A DNA stretch of 64,000 nucleotides from Sphingomonas psychrolutea (GCF_014636175.1 NZ_BMDW01000017.1:22110-86109), one strand, 5' to 3'. Positions 34,926-49,075 are shown, numbered from the stretch's first letter. Numbers and translations are program-made. Notes: generated by a model not told the origin, from the letters alone.

Positions 34926-35989
34926 TCCGAACGCTCCCCGAGCCAGTCGACCAGTTTCGGCCACAAGCGCTTGATCGCATTGCCGCCGGCGACGAGGCTG
35001 ACATGGCCGCCCTTCAATGTCACCTGTTCCTTGCTCGTGCTGCCGACCATGTCGATCAGCGGCGCGGACGCGGCGGAGGGGACGATGTGATCATGCTCGG
35101 CGGTGACGTGCAGGAACGGCGCGGTGATCGCGCCCAGATCGACCCGGCGCCCGCCGACGTGCATCGTGCCCGCGTGCAACTCATTGCCCCACAGCAATTG
35201 CTTGACCGTCTGGCGGAAATATTCGCCGGGCAGCGGCAGGATATCGCTCGTCCAGCGGTCGAACATGCGGAAGGAGCGGACATAATCGTCGTTCCACAGA
35301 TTGTCGGCGAGCCGGATATTGCCCGCGATGCGACCGCCCGGCCGCAGCAGATCGAACGCGGTGTAGAGATAGTCGCCGGGGCAATTGCCGAACGTGTCGA
35401 CCAGCCGATCGACGTCGAAGAAGCGCCGGTCGGCCCAAGCCTGGAACATGTCCATCTTCGAGAAATCGACCGGCGTGGTGAAGCAGACGAGGTTCTTCAT
35501 CGGCGCATCTGGATGGAGCCCGGCCCACAACGCGGCGAGCACCCCGCCGAAACAATAGCCGACCAGCGTGAAGTCCTCCTCGCCCGTCTCGGCTTGCACG
35601 CGGGCGATCGCGGTCGGGATGAAGTCGAGGACGTAATCCTCCATCGCCAGCGTCTTTTCATCGGCGCGCGGCGCGGTCCAGTCGAGCATGAACACGTCGA
35701 ACCCGGCGTTCAGCAGATATTCGACCAGGCTTTGCCCGGGCACCATGTCGAAAATGTAGCCGCGATTGGTCGTCGCCATCACCAGCAGCAGCGGCACGCG
35801 GTACACATCGTCGACCAGCGGGCGGTAATGGTAGAGGTTCATCGTCCCGCGCTGGATCAGCAGATCCTTGGCGCACGCCCCCAGTGCGGGGGCGGAGGAT
35901 GCGAAATAGCCGAGGCCCTTGATGTTGCGCTGGAGCGCGCGGTCGAACGCGGTGCGGGCTTGCGTCAGAAGGTCGGGCGCGTCGCTCAA
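34922..35989 (-). CDS. phaC: Class III-type polyhydroxyalkanoate synthase PhaC
   Basis: A 355-residue PHA synthase, the same length as the class III PhaC of Allochromatium vinosum. The catalytic cysteine C146 is in the lipase-like box GYCFGG; the Asp and His of the triad lie in HVTAEHDHIVP and KGGHVSL. It polymerises hydroxyacyl-CoA into polyester granules. It starts at a TTG (35989-35987) whose last two bases overlap the TGA of the preceding phaE-like gene, so it is coupled to it; this start gives a conserved N-terminus. Confidence 0.9.
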   Translation of the reverse strand: MSDAPDLLTQARTAFDRALQRNIKGLGYFASSAPALGACAKDLLIQRGTMNLYHYRPLVDDVYRVPLLLVMATTNRGYIFDMVPGQSLVEYLLNAGFDVFMLDWTAPRADEKTLAMEDYVLDFIPTAIARVQAETGEEDFTLVGYCFGGVLAALWAGLHPDAPMKNLVCFTTPVDFSKMDMFQAWADRRFFDVDRLVDTFGNCPGDYLYTAFDLLRPGGRIAGNIRLADNLWNDDYVRSFRMFDRWTSDILPLPGEYFRQTVKQLLWGNELHAGTMHVGGRRVDLGAITAPFLHVTAEHDHIVPSAASAPLIDMVGSTSKEQVTLKGGHVSLVAGGNAIKRLWPKLVDWLGERSE

Positions 35990-36339
35990 GACTTGGTCGG
36001 GGCCGTGCGCGTGCGTTTGGGCTTGGGGCGGGGCGGGGGCGCGATCCCGGCTTGCGCCATCACGATCCCCTCGATCCGCGCGACCGCTTCCTCGATCCGG
36101 GCAAGGCGGGCGGAGATGTCGGCAACCTCGCTGCGGCTCGGCATGTTGGCGGCGGCGAGCGCGCGGTCCATCACCTGGTGGGTCGCGCCCTGCGCCTGCA
36201 TCGCGGCGGCGTTGGCACCTTGCATGACGCGCGCGAATTCGCCGGTCTTGAGCGCCTCGCCGCCAAATTGATTGGTCATCTGCTCCCACTGGCCAAGCAT
36301 GTCGCGGAACAGGGCGCCGGGGTCGGGTGGGTTTGCCAT
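35986..36339 (-). CDS. Short PhaE-like subunit of the PHA synthase
   Basis: A 117-residue protein (ATG 36339; 120 if ATG 36348), far shorter than class III PhaE (about 350). It has an N-terminal FRDMLGQWEQMTNQFGGEALKTGEFARVMQ, then a helix-rich coiled-coil-like part (VADISARLARIEEAVARIEGIV) and a basic C-terminus (PRPKPKRTRTAP). Its position directly before phaC, with TTGA overlap, indicates it is the partner subunit. The identification rests on context plus the general helical character rather than on a strong motif. Confidence 0.65.
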   Translation of the reverse strand: MANPPDPGALFRDMLGQWEQMTNQFGGEALKTGEFARVMQGANAAAMQAQGATHQVMDRALAAANMPSRSEVADISARLARIEEAVARIEGIVMAQAGIAPPPRPKPKRTRTAPTKS

Positions 36340-36380
36340 TGACGGCATTCTTCACCGCCCGGGCAAAGCCGTCAAGCGCC

Positions 36381-36417
36381 GATGCTGCACATTAAGGTGC
36401 AGCATGAATGCAGCATC
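36381..36417 (-). promoter_or_regulatory. TGCTGCA repeat cluster upstream of phaE-phaC, PhaR-like candidate
   Basis: TGCTGCAC (36383-36390) and GTGCAGCA (36397-36404) form an inverted repeat; ATGCAGCAT follows at 36408-36416, giving three copies of the TGCAGCA half-site in 37 bp. It is 42-78 bp upstream of the phaE start and overlaps the end of the efflux operon. PhaR-type control is inferred; phaR itself is not in the window. Confidence 0.45.
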
Positions 36418-37866
36418 ATTTGGCCGTGCTGGCGTCGCGTGGTCCGCTTGGCGTGACGTCCAGCGTCGCATCACCGCCGAGCGTACGGTATAAGGTGACG
36501 AGATTGGTCGCACCGATCAGCTGGGTCGTGACCAGCGAACGCCGCGCCGAATAGAGCGAGCGTTGCGCGTCGAGGCTTTGCAGGAAGGTGTCGATCCCCC
36601 CGCGATAGCGCGCGTCGGACAAGCGATAATTGTCGCTCGCCGCGGCGTTGAGCGCGGCCTGCGCGGCCAGTTGATCGCCGATCGTGCCGCGCCGCGCCAG
36701 CGCGTCGGCCACTTCGCTGAACGCGGTCTGGATCGTCTTTTCATAGCTCGCGAGCGCCACATCGCGCTGCGCTTTCGATTGTGCGACACCGGCGCGGCCG
36801 GCGCCCGCCTGGAAGATCGGGTAACTGGCGCTCGGCGCCAGCGAATAGTTGAACGCGCCACCGGTGAACAAGCCGCTCAGCGTATTGCTGGCGAGCCCGG
36901 CGAGTGCGGTCAGCGAGATGCGCGGGAACAGTGCCGCGCGCGCCGCGCCGATCTCGGCATTGGCCGCGCGCAGTTGATATTCGGCTTGAACCACATCGGG
37001 ACGGCGCAGCAGCACACCCGAATCGACGCCCGCCGGCAGCGCGACAACGGTCGCGGCGGCTTCCTCGATCGAGGTCGGCAGCAAGGCGGCGTCCACCGGC
37101 GCGCCGACCAGCAGTTGCAGCGCGTTGGCGTCCTGCGCCACAGCGGTCGTCTGCGTCGCGAGGTCGGAGCGCGCGGTCTGCACCACGATCTGCGCCTGCG
37201 CCAGATCGGTGCGCGGCGCGATGCCGCCGTCGAGGCGCAATCTGGTCAGCGTCACGCTGCGCTCGGCGCTGGCGGCGGTATCGCGCGCGATCTGCAGCAG
37301 GCTCTGGTCCGCCGCATAGGTCAGCCACGCGGTGGCAATGTCGCCCACCAGCGTGAGGCGCGTCGCGCGCGCCGCCGCTTCGGTGCTGAAATAGCGGTTC
37401 TGCGCCGCGGTGCTGAGCGAGCGGACGCGCCCGAACAGGTCGACCTCGAATGCCGTGATGCCAAGGCCAGCCGAGAAATTCTCGCGCACCCCGCCGCTCA
37501 CCGGCGCGCCGCCGTTGAACGCCCGCCCGGTCCCCGCATCGCTGCGTGTATAGTTGGATGTGGCCTCGATCGCGGGCAGCAATTCGGCACGCTGAATACG
37601 GTATTGCGCGCGCGCCACCGCGATATTGGCGGCGGCAATGCGCAGATCGCGATTGTTGACCAGCGCTTGTTCGACGATCTTCTGCAGGCGCGGATCGCGG
37701 AAGATATCGCGATACGCGACGCTCGGCAGCGCCGCCTCGCTTTGCCGCAGATACGAGTCTCCCACCGGCCAGCTCGGCGGGACGGGGAGTTCCGGCCGGA
37801 CATATTTCGGGGCGAACGAACAGGCCGATAGAGCGGCGAGTGAGACGAGCGTGATGGCCTTGCGGA

Positions 37867-37870
<4 letters not shown>
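36416..37870 (-). CDS. Outer membrane efflux lipoprotein (NodT/OprM family)
   Basis: A 484-residue outer membrane factor that forms the exit duct of the RND pump. A lipobox LSACS lies near residue 17. The TolC/OprM-like repeats can be seen: RDPRLQKIVEQALVNNRDLRIAAANI and RRPDVVQAEYQLRAANAEIGAARAALFPRISLTA. It is the last gene of the pump operon and overlaps the RND gene by 4 bp (ATGA). Confidence 0.94.
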
Positions 37871-41037
<3,167 letters not shown>

Positions 41038-41044
41038 GGCGCGA

Positions 41045-42250
41045 TCAGCTCTTCGGTGTGTCGGAGGAGGGCGCTTTGATCGTTTGCGGTGTTCCCGCCG
41101 CGACGGGACGGATTGTCGCGTCGGCCTTCACCTTGCCCACGCCTTGCACGATCACTTTGTCACCCGCCGCAAGCCCCGCGGTCACCACCCAATTGGCCCC
41201 CAGCGTGCGCGTGGTGGTGACTTGCTTCGACACCGCCTTGCTGCCGCCCTTGCCGTCGGGGACGACGACGAAGACCGTCGCATTGCCCTTGGGATCGCGC
41301 GTGACCGCTTGCTGGGGAATGAGGAAGGCATTGGTGTCGATCGATTGCGCGAACGATGCGCGGACGAACATGCCGGGCAGCAGCAATCCTTGCGGATTGG
41401 GGAAGCGCGCGCGCAACGTGACCGTGCCAGTCGCGGCATCGACCATGACCTCGGAGAATTCGACCGTGCCGACCATGCCATAATCACTGCCATCCTCCAG
41501 CTTCAGCCGAACATCGGCACTGGCAGCAGCGGCGCCGCCACTGGCGAGGGCGCGGCGCAAGCGGAGCAAATCGGCGCTGGCTTGCTGGATATCGACATAG
41601 ATCGGGTCGAGCCGCTGGATCGTCGTCAGCGGGTTGGCCTGGCTGGCGGTGACGAGCGCGCCTTCGGTGAACAGGGACCGGCCGATCCGCCCGGTGATCG
41701 GTGCGGGAACGGTGGTGAAGCGCAAATTGATCCGCGCGGTATCGAGCGCAGCTTTCGTCTGCGCGACGGTGGCGGCGGCCTGCCGCGCCTGGGCGGCGGC
41801 ATCGGTATAATCCTGCTTGGCGACGGCCTGCATGTCGGCGAGTGGCTTGTAACGCTCCGCCTTGACGCGCGTTGCCTCGGCATTGGCGGCTGCGCTGGCG
41901 AGGTTGGCGCGCGCTTCATTGCTCGAGGCGCGATAAAGGCTCGGGTCGATCTGATAAAGCGGCTGGCCCTTACGGACGAGTGCGCCCTCGGTGAAGAAAC
42001 GGCGGCGGATCAGCCCGGTTACCTGCGGACGGACTTCGGAGCTTTGGTAGGCCGCGGTGCGCCCGGCAAGCTCGGTGACGATCGGCACGCTGCTTGGCTG
42101 GACGACTACAAAGCCCACCTCGGGTGGACCCTTGGCGCCGCCGCGGCCGCCCTTTGCCTGATCGCCAGAACCTGAACTGCACGCGCCAAGCGCGAGCGCC
42201 GCTACACCCAAAATGCCGATCACACGACGAGAAGAGGCCCGAACTATCAT
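41045..42250 (-). CDS. RND efflux periplasmic adaptor (MFP/AcrA family)
   Basis: A 401-residue lipoprotein linking the RND transporter to the outer membrane channel. A lipobox LALGACSSG ends a signal peptide (Cys about 23). The lipoyl-like domain VRPQVTGLIRRRFFTEGALVRKGQPLYQIDP, a hairpin (ARANLASAAANAEATRVKAERYKPLADMQAV), and the C-terminal membrane-proximal domain are present. ATG 42250 gives a proper signal peptide. It is the first gene of the operon. No TetR repressor is adjacent. Confidence 0.94.
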   Translation of the reverse strand: MIVRASSRRVIGILGVAALALGACSSGSGDQAKGGRGGAKGPPEVGFVVVQPSSVPIVTELAGRTAAYQSSEVRPQVTGLIRRRFFTEGALVRKGQPLYQIDPSLYRASSNEARANLASAAANAEATRVKAERYKPLADMQAVAKQDYTDAAAQARQAAATVAQTKAALDTARINLRFTTVPAPITGRIGRSLFTEGALVTASQANPLTTIQRLDPIYVDIQQASADLLRLRRALASGGAAAASADVRLKLEDGSDYGMVGTVEFSEVMVDAATGTVTLRARFPNPQGLLLPGMFVRASFAQSIDTNAFLIPQQAVTRDPKGNATVFVVVPDGKGGSKAVSKQVTTTRTLGANWVVTAGLAAGDKVIVQGVGKVKADATIRPVAAGTPQTIKAPSSDTPKS

Positions 42251-42379
42251 TGCGTATCCATCGATCCGGTGCTGTTTGCGCGCGGAGGATGCCTCATGCA
42301 GCCACAACGCCGTCTGTTAGCGATTGTTCCGGGCCTGAATCAACTATCCCGGTTCGGCCCTTTCGCAGTGCAGCATTCA

Positions 42380-42562
42380 CTAACGCAGTTTCGCGATGCT
42401 CAGCGAGTCCGCCTTGGCGCGGTCCTTGGTTGATTCTTCGCTACGCTTGAGCGCTTTGGCGATGGCTTTGAGCGCTATGCCTTTTTTGGCAAGCGTGTGC
42501 AGCTTCTGGATTTCGTCGGTGGTCCAGGGTTGCCGGTGGCGTTCGAATCGATCTTCGCTCAT
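42380..42562 (-). CDS. Small SANT/Myb-like DNA-binding protein
   Basis: A 60-residue protein: WTTDEIQKLHTLAKKGIALKAIAKALKRSEESTKDRAK forms a helix-turn-helix of the SANT/Myb-like type (compare WTxEEDxxLxxLxxxG...IAxxLGRS). It is basic, so DNA binding is plausible. The start ATG 42562 lies 112 bp from the divergent receptor gene. A long minus-strand frame running through the receptor gene is antisense and not part of this protein. Confidence 0.6.
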   Translation of the reverse strand: MSEDRFERHRQPWTTDEIQKLHTLAKKGIALKAIAKALKRSEESTKDRAKADSLSIAKLR

Positions 42563-42673
42563 GGCGCTGGCGATACCGTGCCGGAGGCGGATGCGCCAGC
42601 ATACCCGCATTCCCGACACACTCTTGCGACACATCGCGGCTAACGGCATCCGCGAACGGATTATGGAATCGTG

Positions 42674-45247
42674 ATGAAACGCTCTTCGACCCTGCTCACG
42701 CTTGCGCTTGCGGCAACCCCGACCTTCGCCCTGGCTCAGCAGCAGAAGCCGACTCCCGCCAGGCCGGCTGCGCAACCTGCCGCGATCTCGGACGAGGGCG
42801 ACGACGGTGGCGACATTGTCGTGCGCGGCGCGCGGCCGCCGGGTTCGGTGATCGGCGACATTCCGCCCGAGCAGCAACTCTCGCCCGCCGATATTCGCTC
42901 TTACGGCGTCAGCTCGGTGACCGAATTGCTGGCCGAGCTTGGACCGCAAATCCGCAGCGACCGTGGCAGTGGCGGTGCGCCGGTGGTGTTGCTCGACGGC
43001 AAGCGTATCTCGGGCTTTTCGGAAATCCGCGATTTGCCCACTGAAGCGATCGCCCGCGTCGATATCCTGCCCGAGGAGGTCGCGCTGAAATATGGTTATC
43101 GCGCCGACCAGAAGGTCGTGAATATCGTGCTGCGCCGCCGTTTCCGCGCGGCGACGGTCGAACTGGCGGACCGTGTGCCGACGGCGGGCGGGCGCCATGC
43201 CCCGCAAGCCGAGCTCGATTTGCTCAAGATCGCCAACAAAGGGCGCGTCAACCTCCATCTGGAATATTCGGCCACCACGGCCTTGACCGAAAGCGAGCGC
43301 AACATTGCCGCGACGGCCGCACCCGGCGGGATCGACCAGCGGCCGTTTCGCACGCTGCTGCCCTCGACCGAGGCGTTTAACGCCAACGCGACCTATGCGC
43401 GCAATTTCGGCGACATTTCGGGGACCTTCAACGGGACGCTCGGGACGACCACCAGCAACGGGCTGCGCGGACTGCCGGCCAACGCGCCGAATGGTGATCA
43501 GTCCGCCCTCAACCAGCGCAATTCCACGATCGCCACGCATTTCGGCACCGCGTTTAACGGCGTGCTGGGCACATGGCAGTGGACGCTGACCGGCGGCTAT
43601 GATCACAATGAAGCAAAGACGCTGACCGATGTCGGGTTCGATCCGACCACCACGCCCCCGGGCGCGTTGCCGGCGAGCCGTGGTTCGTCGATCTCGAATA
43701 CCGGGCAAGTCGACGCGTTGCTCAATGGCGCGCTGTTCAAATTGCCGGCGGGCGATGTGTCGACGAGCGTCCGCGTCGGCGGCGATTTCAACAGCTTTTC
43801 GAGCCAGTCGTTTCGGGGCGGGGTGAGCACGCCGGGTGCGGCCTCGCGCAACAGCGGCAATGGCCAGATCAATGTCGATCTGCCCCTTACCAGTCGCACT
43901 AAAAATGTGCTGGCGGCGGTCGGGACGCTGTCGGTCAATGGCAATTTCGCGGTCGATCAGCTTTCCGACTTCGGGACGCTCAAGACGATCGGCTATGGCC
44001 TCAACTGGTCGCCGATCGTGCCGCTCCGGATCATCGCATCGATCACCGATCAGGATGTCGCGCCAACTCCGCAACAACTCGGCAACCCGCAGATCGTGAC
44101 CCCGAACGTGCCCGTGTTCGATTATGTGCTCGGCCAGAATGCGCTGGTAACGACGGTCTCCGGCGGCAATCGCGGCTTGATCGCGAGCAACAGCCATGTC
44201 CGCAAGCTCGGCGTAACGTTGAAGCCGTGGAGCACCAAGGAGCTGACGCTGTCCGCCAATTATGTCGATGCGCGCGTCGAAAATCCGGTCGTTGCGTTCC
44301 CGAGCGCGAGTGCGGCGATCGAAGCGGCGTTCCCGTCGCGTTTCACGCGCAGCGGCGGGGTGTTGCAACGGATCGATTCCAGTCCGATCAATTTTGCGGA
44401 AACCAGCCGGTCGGAACTGCGCTGGGGGATCAATTTCTCGACCGCGCTGAAATCGAAACTGCAAAAGCAGATCGAGGCATGGCGTGCGGGCAAGGGCCCC
44501 AATCCGTTCGCCGGCCTGAAAATTCCGGCGAGCGTGCAACGCCAGATCGACCAGGCGCGCGCCGAACGCGGTGGCGGGCAGGGTGGCGGTGACCGTCCTG
44601 CTGGCGCGGGCGGTGGCGGGCCGGGCGGAAGTGGACCGGGTGGGGGCGGGCCGGGCGCAGGCGGGCCGGGCGGGGGCCCCGGCGCGGGCGGACGCGGCGG
44701 CTTTGGCGGATTTGGCGGCTTTGGCGGCGGCGGACCTGGCGGGCGCGGCGGCCCGGGCGGTGGGCGCTTGCAGTTCGCGCTGTATCACACTTGGCACTTC
44801 ACCGATCGCGTGCTGGTCCAGCAAGGCGGCCCTGCGCTCGATCTGTTGAATGGCGATGCCACCGGCGGCAGCGGCGGGCAGTCGCGGCACGAACTCGAAG
44901 GGCAGGCGGGATATAGCAATAACGGCATCGGCGTGCGGCTGTCGACCAATTGGCAAAGCGCGACGCGCGTCAATGGCGGCACGCCCGTCAATCCCCAGAC
45001 CTTGCGCTTTTCGGACCTCGGCACCGCGAACCTGCGGCTGTTCGCCGATCTCGGCCAGCGGATTGAGCTGATCAAGAAATATCCGTGGCTGCGCGGCACG
45101 CGCGTGGCCTTTTCGATCGATAATCTGTTCGATGCGCGGCAGCGCGTGACCGATGCGCGCGGCACGATACCGGTCGCGTATCAGCCCGATTATCTCAACC
45201 CGCTTGGCCGGACGGTGCGGATTTCGGTGCGCAAGCTGTTTTTCTGA
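42674..45247 (+). CDS. TonB-dependent receptor with Gly-rich insert
   Basis: An 857-residue outer membrane receptor. A signal peptide (1-22, ending ALAQ) is followed by a plug domain (about 70-170: [34 protein letters not shown]) and a barrel ending in the aromatic KLFF. Between about residues 633 and 699 (nt 44570-44768) lies a Gly-rich stretch ([21 protein letters not shown]) not expected in these receptors. It may be a loop or a surface-exposed segment. Its ligand is unknown; no transporter genes are adjacent. Confidence 0.88.
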   Translation: MKRSSTLLTLALAATPTFALAQQQKPTPARPAAQPAAISDEGDDGGDIVVRGARPPGSVIGDIPPEQQLSPADIRSYGVSSVTELLAELGPQIRSDRGSGGAPVVLLDGKRISGFSEIRDLPTEAIARVDILPEEVALKYGYRADQKVVNIVLRRRFRAATVELADRVPTAGGRHAPQAELDLLKIANKGRVNLHLEYSATTALTESERNIAATAAPGGIDQRPFRTLLPSTEAFNANATYARNFGDISGTFNGTLGTTTSNGLRGLPANAPNGDQSALNQRNSTIATHFGTAFNGVLGTWQWTLTGGYDHNEAKTLTDVGFDPTTTPPGALPASRGSSISNTGQVDALLNGALFKLPAGDVSTSVRVGGDFNSFSSQSFRGGVSTPGAASRNSGNGQINVDLPLTSRTKNVLAAVGTLSVNGNFAVDQLSDFGTLKTIGYGLNWSPIVPLRIIASITDQDVAPTPQQLGNPQIVTPNVPVFDYVLGQNALVTTVSGGNRGLIASNSHVRKLGVTLKPWSTKELTLSANYVDARVENPVVAFPSASAAIEAAFPSRFTRSGGVLQRIDSSPINFAETSRSELRWGINFSTALKSKLQKQIEAWRAGKGPNPFAGLKIPASVQRQIDQARAERGGGQGGGDRPAGAGGGGPGGSGPGGGGPGAGGPGGGPGAGGRGGFGGFGGFGGGGPGGRGGPGGGRLQFALYHTWHFTDRVLVQQGGPALDLLNGDATGGSGGQSRHELEGQAGYSNNGIGVRLSTNWQSATRVNGGTPVNPQTLRFSDLGTANLRLFADLGQRIELIKKYPWLRGTRVAFSIDNLFDARQRVTDARGTIPVAYQPDYLNPLGRTVRISVRKLFF

Positions 45248-45351
45248 GCCTGCGGTCATGCGCTGGCGGCATAGCATCTGAACCTCGAAGGCCGTTGACG
45301 GGGGCGGCGCGCACCGTAAGTGGAGCGAGACCCCCGTCTAGGATACCGCCC

Positions 45352-46464
45352 ATGAAGACCCGTGCCGCTGTAGCGTTCGAAGCGAAGAAGCCGCTTGAGA
45401 TCGTCGAACTCGATCTGGAGGGGCCAAAGCCGGGCGAAGTGCTGGTCGAGATCATGGCGACCGGGATCTGCCACACCGATGCCTATACGCTCGACGGGCT
45501 CGATTCGGAGGGCTTGTTCCCGAGCGTGCTCGGGCATGAGGGTGCCGGGATCGTTCGCGAAGTCGGCGCTGGCGTCACGAGCGTAAAGCCCGGCGATCAC
45601 GTCATCCCGCTCTACACCCCCGAATGCCGCCAGTGTAAATCGTGCCTCAGCGGCAAGACGAACCTCTGCACCGCGATCCGCGCGACGCAGGGCAAGGGTT
45701 TGATGCCCGATGGCACCTCGCGCTTCTCCTACAAGGGGCAGACGATCTTCCATTATATGGGCTGCTCGACCTTCTCGAACTTCACCGTCCTGCCCGAGAT
45801 TGCGGTCGCGAAGATCCGCCAAGACGCGCCATTCCAATCGAGCTGCTATATCGGCTGCGGGGTCACCACGGGCGTCGGCGCGGTGATCAACACCGCCAGG
45901 GTTCAGGTCGGCGACAATGTCGTCGTCTTCGGCCTCGGCGGCATTGGCCTCAACGTGCTCCAGGGCGCGCGGCTGGCGGGGGCCAACAAGATCGTCGGCG
46001 TCGACATCAACCCCGACCGCGAGGAATGGGGCCGCAAGTTCGGCATGACCGACTTCCTCAATTCCAGGGGGTTGAGCCGCGAGGACGTCGTCGCGGCGAT
46101 CGTCGCGATTACCGATGGCGGTGCGGACTACACCTTCGATGCGACCGGCAACACCGAAGTGATGCGCACCGCGCTCGAGGCGTGCCACCGCGGCTGGGGC
46201 ACCTCGATCATCATCGGCGTGGCCGAGGCGGGCAAGGAAATCACGACGCGCCCGTTCCAGCTCGTCACCGGGCGCAACTGGCGCGGCACCGCGTTCGGCG
46301 GGGCGAAGGGCCGCACCGACGTGCCCAAGATCGTCGATATGTACATGACCGGCAAGATCGAGATCGACTCGATGATCACGCACGTCATGGGCCTGGACGA
46401 CATCAACAAGGCGTTCGAGCTGATGCATGCGGGGAAGAGCATCCGCAGCGTGGTGGTTTACTGA
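45352..46464 (+). CDS. frmA: S-(hydroxymethyl)glutathione dehydrogenase (class III ADH)
   Basis: A 370-residue zinc dehydrogenase of glutathione-dependent formaldehyde oxidation. Seen are the catalytic zinc site ([20 protein letters not shown]), the structural zinc cysteines ([17 protein letters not shown]), and the NAD loop [14 protein letters not shown]. The opening [21 protein letters not shown] is typical. Also acts on S-nitrosoglutathione in many bacteria. The esterase FrmB/FghA and a regulator are not next to it. It converges with a TonB receptor gene. Confidence 0.96.
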   Translation: MKTRAAVAFEAKKPLEIVELDLEGPKPGEVLVEIMATGICHTDAYTLDGLDSEGLFPSVLGHEGAGIVREVGAGVTSVKPGDHVIPLYTPECRQCKSCLSGKTNLCTAIRATQGKGLMPDGTSRFSYKGQTIFHYMGCSTFSNFTVLPEIAVAKIRQDAPFQSSCYIGCGVTTGVGAVINTARVQVGDNVVVFGLGGIGLNVLQGARLAGANKIVGVDINPDREEWGRKFGMTDFLNSRGLSREDVVAAIVAITDGGADYTFDATGNTEVMRTALEACHRGWGTSIIIGVAEAGKEITTRPFQLVTGRNWRGTAFGGAKGRTDVPKIVDMYMTGKIEIDSMITHVMGLDDINKAFELMHAGKSIRSVVVY

Positions 46465-48860
46465 CGCATCCTAAGCGTCAGGCCGATCACGCGCGGGTCG
46501 CTCGGCGTGCCGAGGATCAGGCCGGAATTTCCCGCCTGGATCGTGAGGTTCTGGATGTAGTTCGCGCCGAGGAGGTTGCGCACGAACACGCCGATCTCAA
46601 GCCCGTTCTTCGCGCGGTAGCCAAGGCTGGCATTGGTGACATTATACCCGTCGATGAGCGTGTAGCGCGACAGCGTCGGCTCACCGGCATAGCTGCTGCG
46701 GAAATTGGAATCGGCATGCAGGATGAACGCGCCCGGCCCGACCGGCAGCGTGTAATCGCCGCCGATTGTGGTCGACCATTTCGGTAGCCCCGCGAGCGAT
46801 CGTCCGGTCAGATTGCATGCCTGCGTGCCGCTGGTCAGCGCTTCGAGCGAGCAGGGGCCAGCGGGATAGCGCGCATAGGTGCCATCGGCATAAGCGACAC
46901 TGCCGCGTAGCTGGAAGTTCGGTGTCACGTTTGCGGTCACGTCGGCCTCGAACCCCTTCACCGTCACCGTGGGGATATTCGAGAGGTAGCCGCGCAGCGC
47001 GACGGTCTGGCTGCTGTCAACAATCGTCGCCTGGAAATCGCGCACATCGGTGTAATAGCCGGCGAGGTTGACCGTCAGCCGCTGGTCGAACAGTCCGGCC
47101 TTGATCCCGCCTTCATAAGTCTGGTTCAGCTCGGGGCGGACCACGGCAGTGGCGAGTGCGGGGCGATTGCTCGCGTCAAGCGGCAAGCCCGACAGGTTGA
47201 TTCCGCCCGATTTGAAGCCGCGCGCATAGCCGCCATAGAGCAGGATTGCGTCGGTCGCTTGCCAGGCGAGATTGGCGCGGCCCGAAAGATTGCTCTCGCT
47301 ATCTCGCGCGGCATAGCTTTGCCCGCGTAAGACCCCCAATCGCGCGTTGATCAGCGTCTGGTTGGTGACGCTCGGCCCGCCGAAGGTGAAGGTGTCGTAC
47401 GTCCCGTCCTTCACTTCATAGGTATAGCGCAGCCCCGCGCTGAGCGTGACGCGCGGCACGATCTTGTACGTCACCTCACCAAAGGCGGCATAACTGTCTT
47501 CCTTTAGCCGCGTGCTACCATCGGTGCCATAGCCGTCGAGCAAATTGCCCGGCACCGCGACCGCCGCAGCGCCCGTGCCCGTGCCCGTGCCCGTGCTGGT
47601 GCCGATGAGATAGCGCGCACCCGCCGGGCCATAGATACTGATCGGACGCCCGGTGATCGTCTGGTCGAAGAAATACAGCCCTGCGACATAGCCGAAGCGG
47701 TGTTCGCCGTTCGAGGCGAGGCGCAGTTCCTGGCTGAACTGGTCCTGCCGCGATGGGATGTGCTGCGTGATCTGCACGGGAATCCCGGTGTAATCGCGGT
47801 CATTGGCGGCATCCCAATTCCAGAAGCGCCACGCGCTGACCGAGGTCAGCGTGCCGAGTCCGCCGAGGTTCCAATCGGCGATCGCGGAGACGCCGCCCTC
47901 ATTGGTATCGACGCCAAGCTCGGCGTCGATATCGGTCAGCCGATCGTACGGATTGGTGCTTGGCGGCGCATAGCCGAACTGTGCGGCAAGGCCGGTCGGC
48001 CCGGCATATTGCCGCGTGGCCGAGCGCAGCGGGCTGACATCGGCGGCGCGCAGATAGACTTGCGTACAGCATTCGCTTTGGAAATTCGTGAAATCGGCGG
48101 TCAGGCGCAGCTGGAAATCCGCGGTCGGCGTGACCAGCAACTGCCCGCGTATCGCCTGATTGCCGATGCCGTTCTGGGTCGCACCGGTGCGCGTGTTGTG
48201 GATCACGCCGTCGCGCCGGGTTACCAGCCCGGAGAGCCGAAATGCCACCGTATCGCCGATCAGCGGCCCTGTTGCGGAGGCCCGCGCCTGCACGAAGGTA
48301 TAGCTGCCGACCGAAAGTTCCGCATCCATTTGCGGCGTGAAGCTCGGCGCTTTGGAGGTGACGCTGATCGCCCCCGCCGTCGTATTCTTGCCGAACAACG
48401 TGCCTTGCGGCCCGCGCAGCACCTCGATCCGCTCGAGATCCGAGAAATCGAACGCGGCGGTGGCCGGGCGCGCGTGATAAACCTGGTCGACATAGAAGCC
48501 GACACCCGGTTCCAGCCCGTCATTCGCCTGGCTCACCGCGACGACGCTGCTGCCGAGCCCGCGGATCGTGAAGGCCGTATTGCGCGGGTTGGCCGAACTG
48601 TAATTGAGCACGGGCACGAGCACGCTCAATTGCTGCGTGTTGACCGTGTAGGAGCGCCGGATCAGGTCGTCCCCGACCACCGACACCGCGATCGGGACCG
48701 TCTGCACATCCTCCGTTCGCTGGCGCGCAGTGACGACGATGTCGGACGTTGCGTCATCGCCCGAAGGTTTGGCCGACGGGGCACCCTTGGCGAGCGCCGA
48801 GAGCGGGGCGCAGGCTAGCACCACCCCTGCAGCGGTTCCGGCCAAGATCATCGATCGCAT
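46458..48860 (-). CDS. TonB-dependent receptor
   Basis: An 800-residue outer membrane receptor. A signal peptide (about 1-24, ending ALAKG) is followed by the TonB-box-like [23 protein letters not shown], then the plug (about 55-160) with [24 protein letters not shown] and a barrel to a C-terminus LTLRMRQ. The type resembles receptors for xenobiotic or plant compounds common in sphingomonads; ligand unknown. It contains a four-copy hexanucleotide repeat (47571-47594) coding Gly-Thr repeats. Confidence 0.92.
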   Translation of the reverse strand: MRSMILAGTAAGVVLACAPLSALAKGAPSAKPSGDDATSDIVVTARQRTEDVQTVPIAVSVVGDDLIRRSYTVNTQQLSVLVPVLNYSSANPRNTAFTIRGLGSSVVAVSQANDGLEPGVGFYVDQVYHARPATAAFDFSDLERIEVLRGPQGTLFGKNTTAGAISVTSKAPSFTPQMDAELSVGSYTFVQARASATGPLIGDTVAFRLSGLVTRRDGVIHNTRTGATQNGIGNQAIRGQLLVTPTADFQLRLTADFTNFQSECCTQVYLRAADVSPLRSATRQYAGPTGLAAQFGYAPPSTNPYDRLTDIDAELGVDTNEGGVSAIADWNLGGLGTLTSVSAWRFWNWDAANDRDYTGIPVQITQHIPSRQDQFSQELRLASNGEHRFGYVAGLYFFDQTITGRPISIYGPAGARYLIGTSTGTGTGTGAAAVAVPGNLLDGYGTDGSTRLKEDSYAAFGEVTYKIVPRVTLSAGLRYTYEVKDGTYDTFTFGGPSVTNQTLINARLGVLRGQSYAARDSESNLSGRANLAWQATDAILLYGGYARGFKSGGINLSGLPLDASNRPALATAVVRPELNQTYEGGIKAGLFDQRLTVNLAGYYTDVRDFQATIVDSSQTVALRGYLSNIPTVTVKGFEADVTANVTPNFQLRGSVAYADGTYARYPAGPCSLEALTSGTQACNLTGRSLAGLPKWSTTIGGDYTLPVGPGAFILHADSNFRSSYAGEPTLSRYTLIDGYNVTNASLGYRAKNGLEIGVFVRNLLGANYIQNLTIQAGNSGLILGTPSDPRVIGLTLRMRQ
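47571..47594 (-). repeat. Tandem hexamer GCCCGT x4 in TonB receptor
   Basis: Four perfect GCCCGT units, followed by a diverged GCTGGT unit, in frame; they encode alternating Gly-Thr in an outer loop of the receptor. Because the unit is six bases, slippage would change loop length without frameshift. Confidence 0.6.
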
Positions 48861-49075
48861 GAAAATCCCCGTTCTGATGCCGCAAAGCGCGTCGGCGACT
48901 CGCCATATACCGTCGGATATAGAGATGGGAAGTCGGCGTTGCGCAAGGCACGGTGATCGGACGGGGCGAGACGCCGTGTCGCGTTCGATCTTGCCCTTGT
49001 GGCCTTTGGCGATGCGCGTGATAGGGGCGTCGCTATTGCCCGGACGCTCCGCGCGTTGAAAGTTTCACCCATACG

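Noticed and set aside
42251..42379. TetR-type operator for the efflux operon
   Set aside because: No convincing palindrome was found and no TetR gene is adjacent.
42380..45277. A 965-codon open frame on the minus strand opposite the TonB receptor
   Set aside because: It is antisense to a well-supported receptor, is Arg/Ala-rich as expected for chance frames in GC-rich DNA, and has no family motif; only its last 60 codons lie outside the receptor and form the SANT-like gene.
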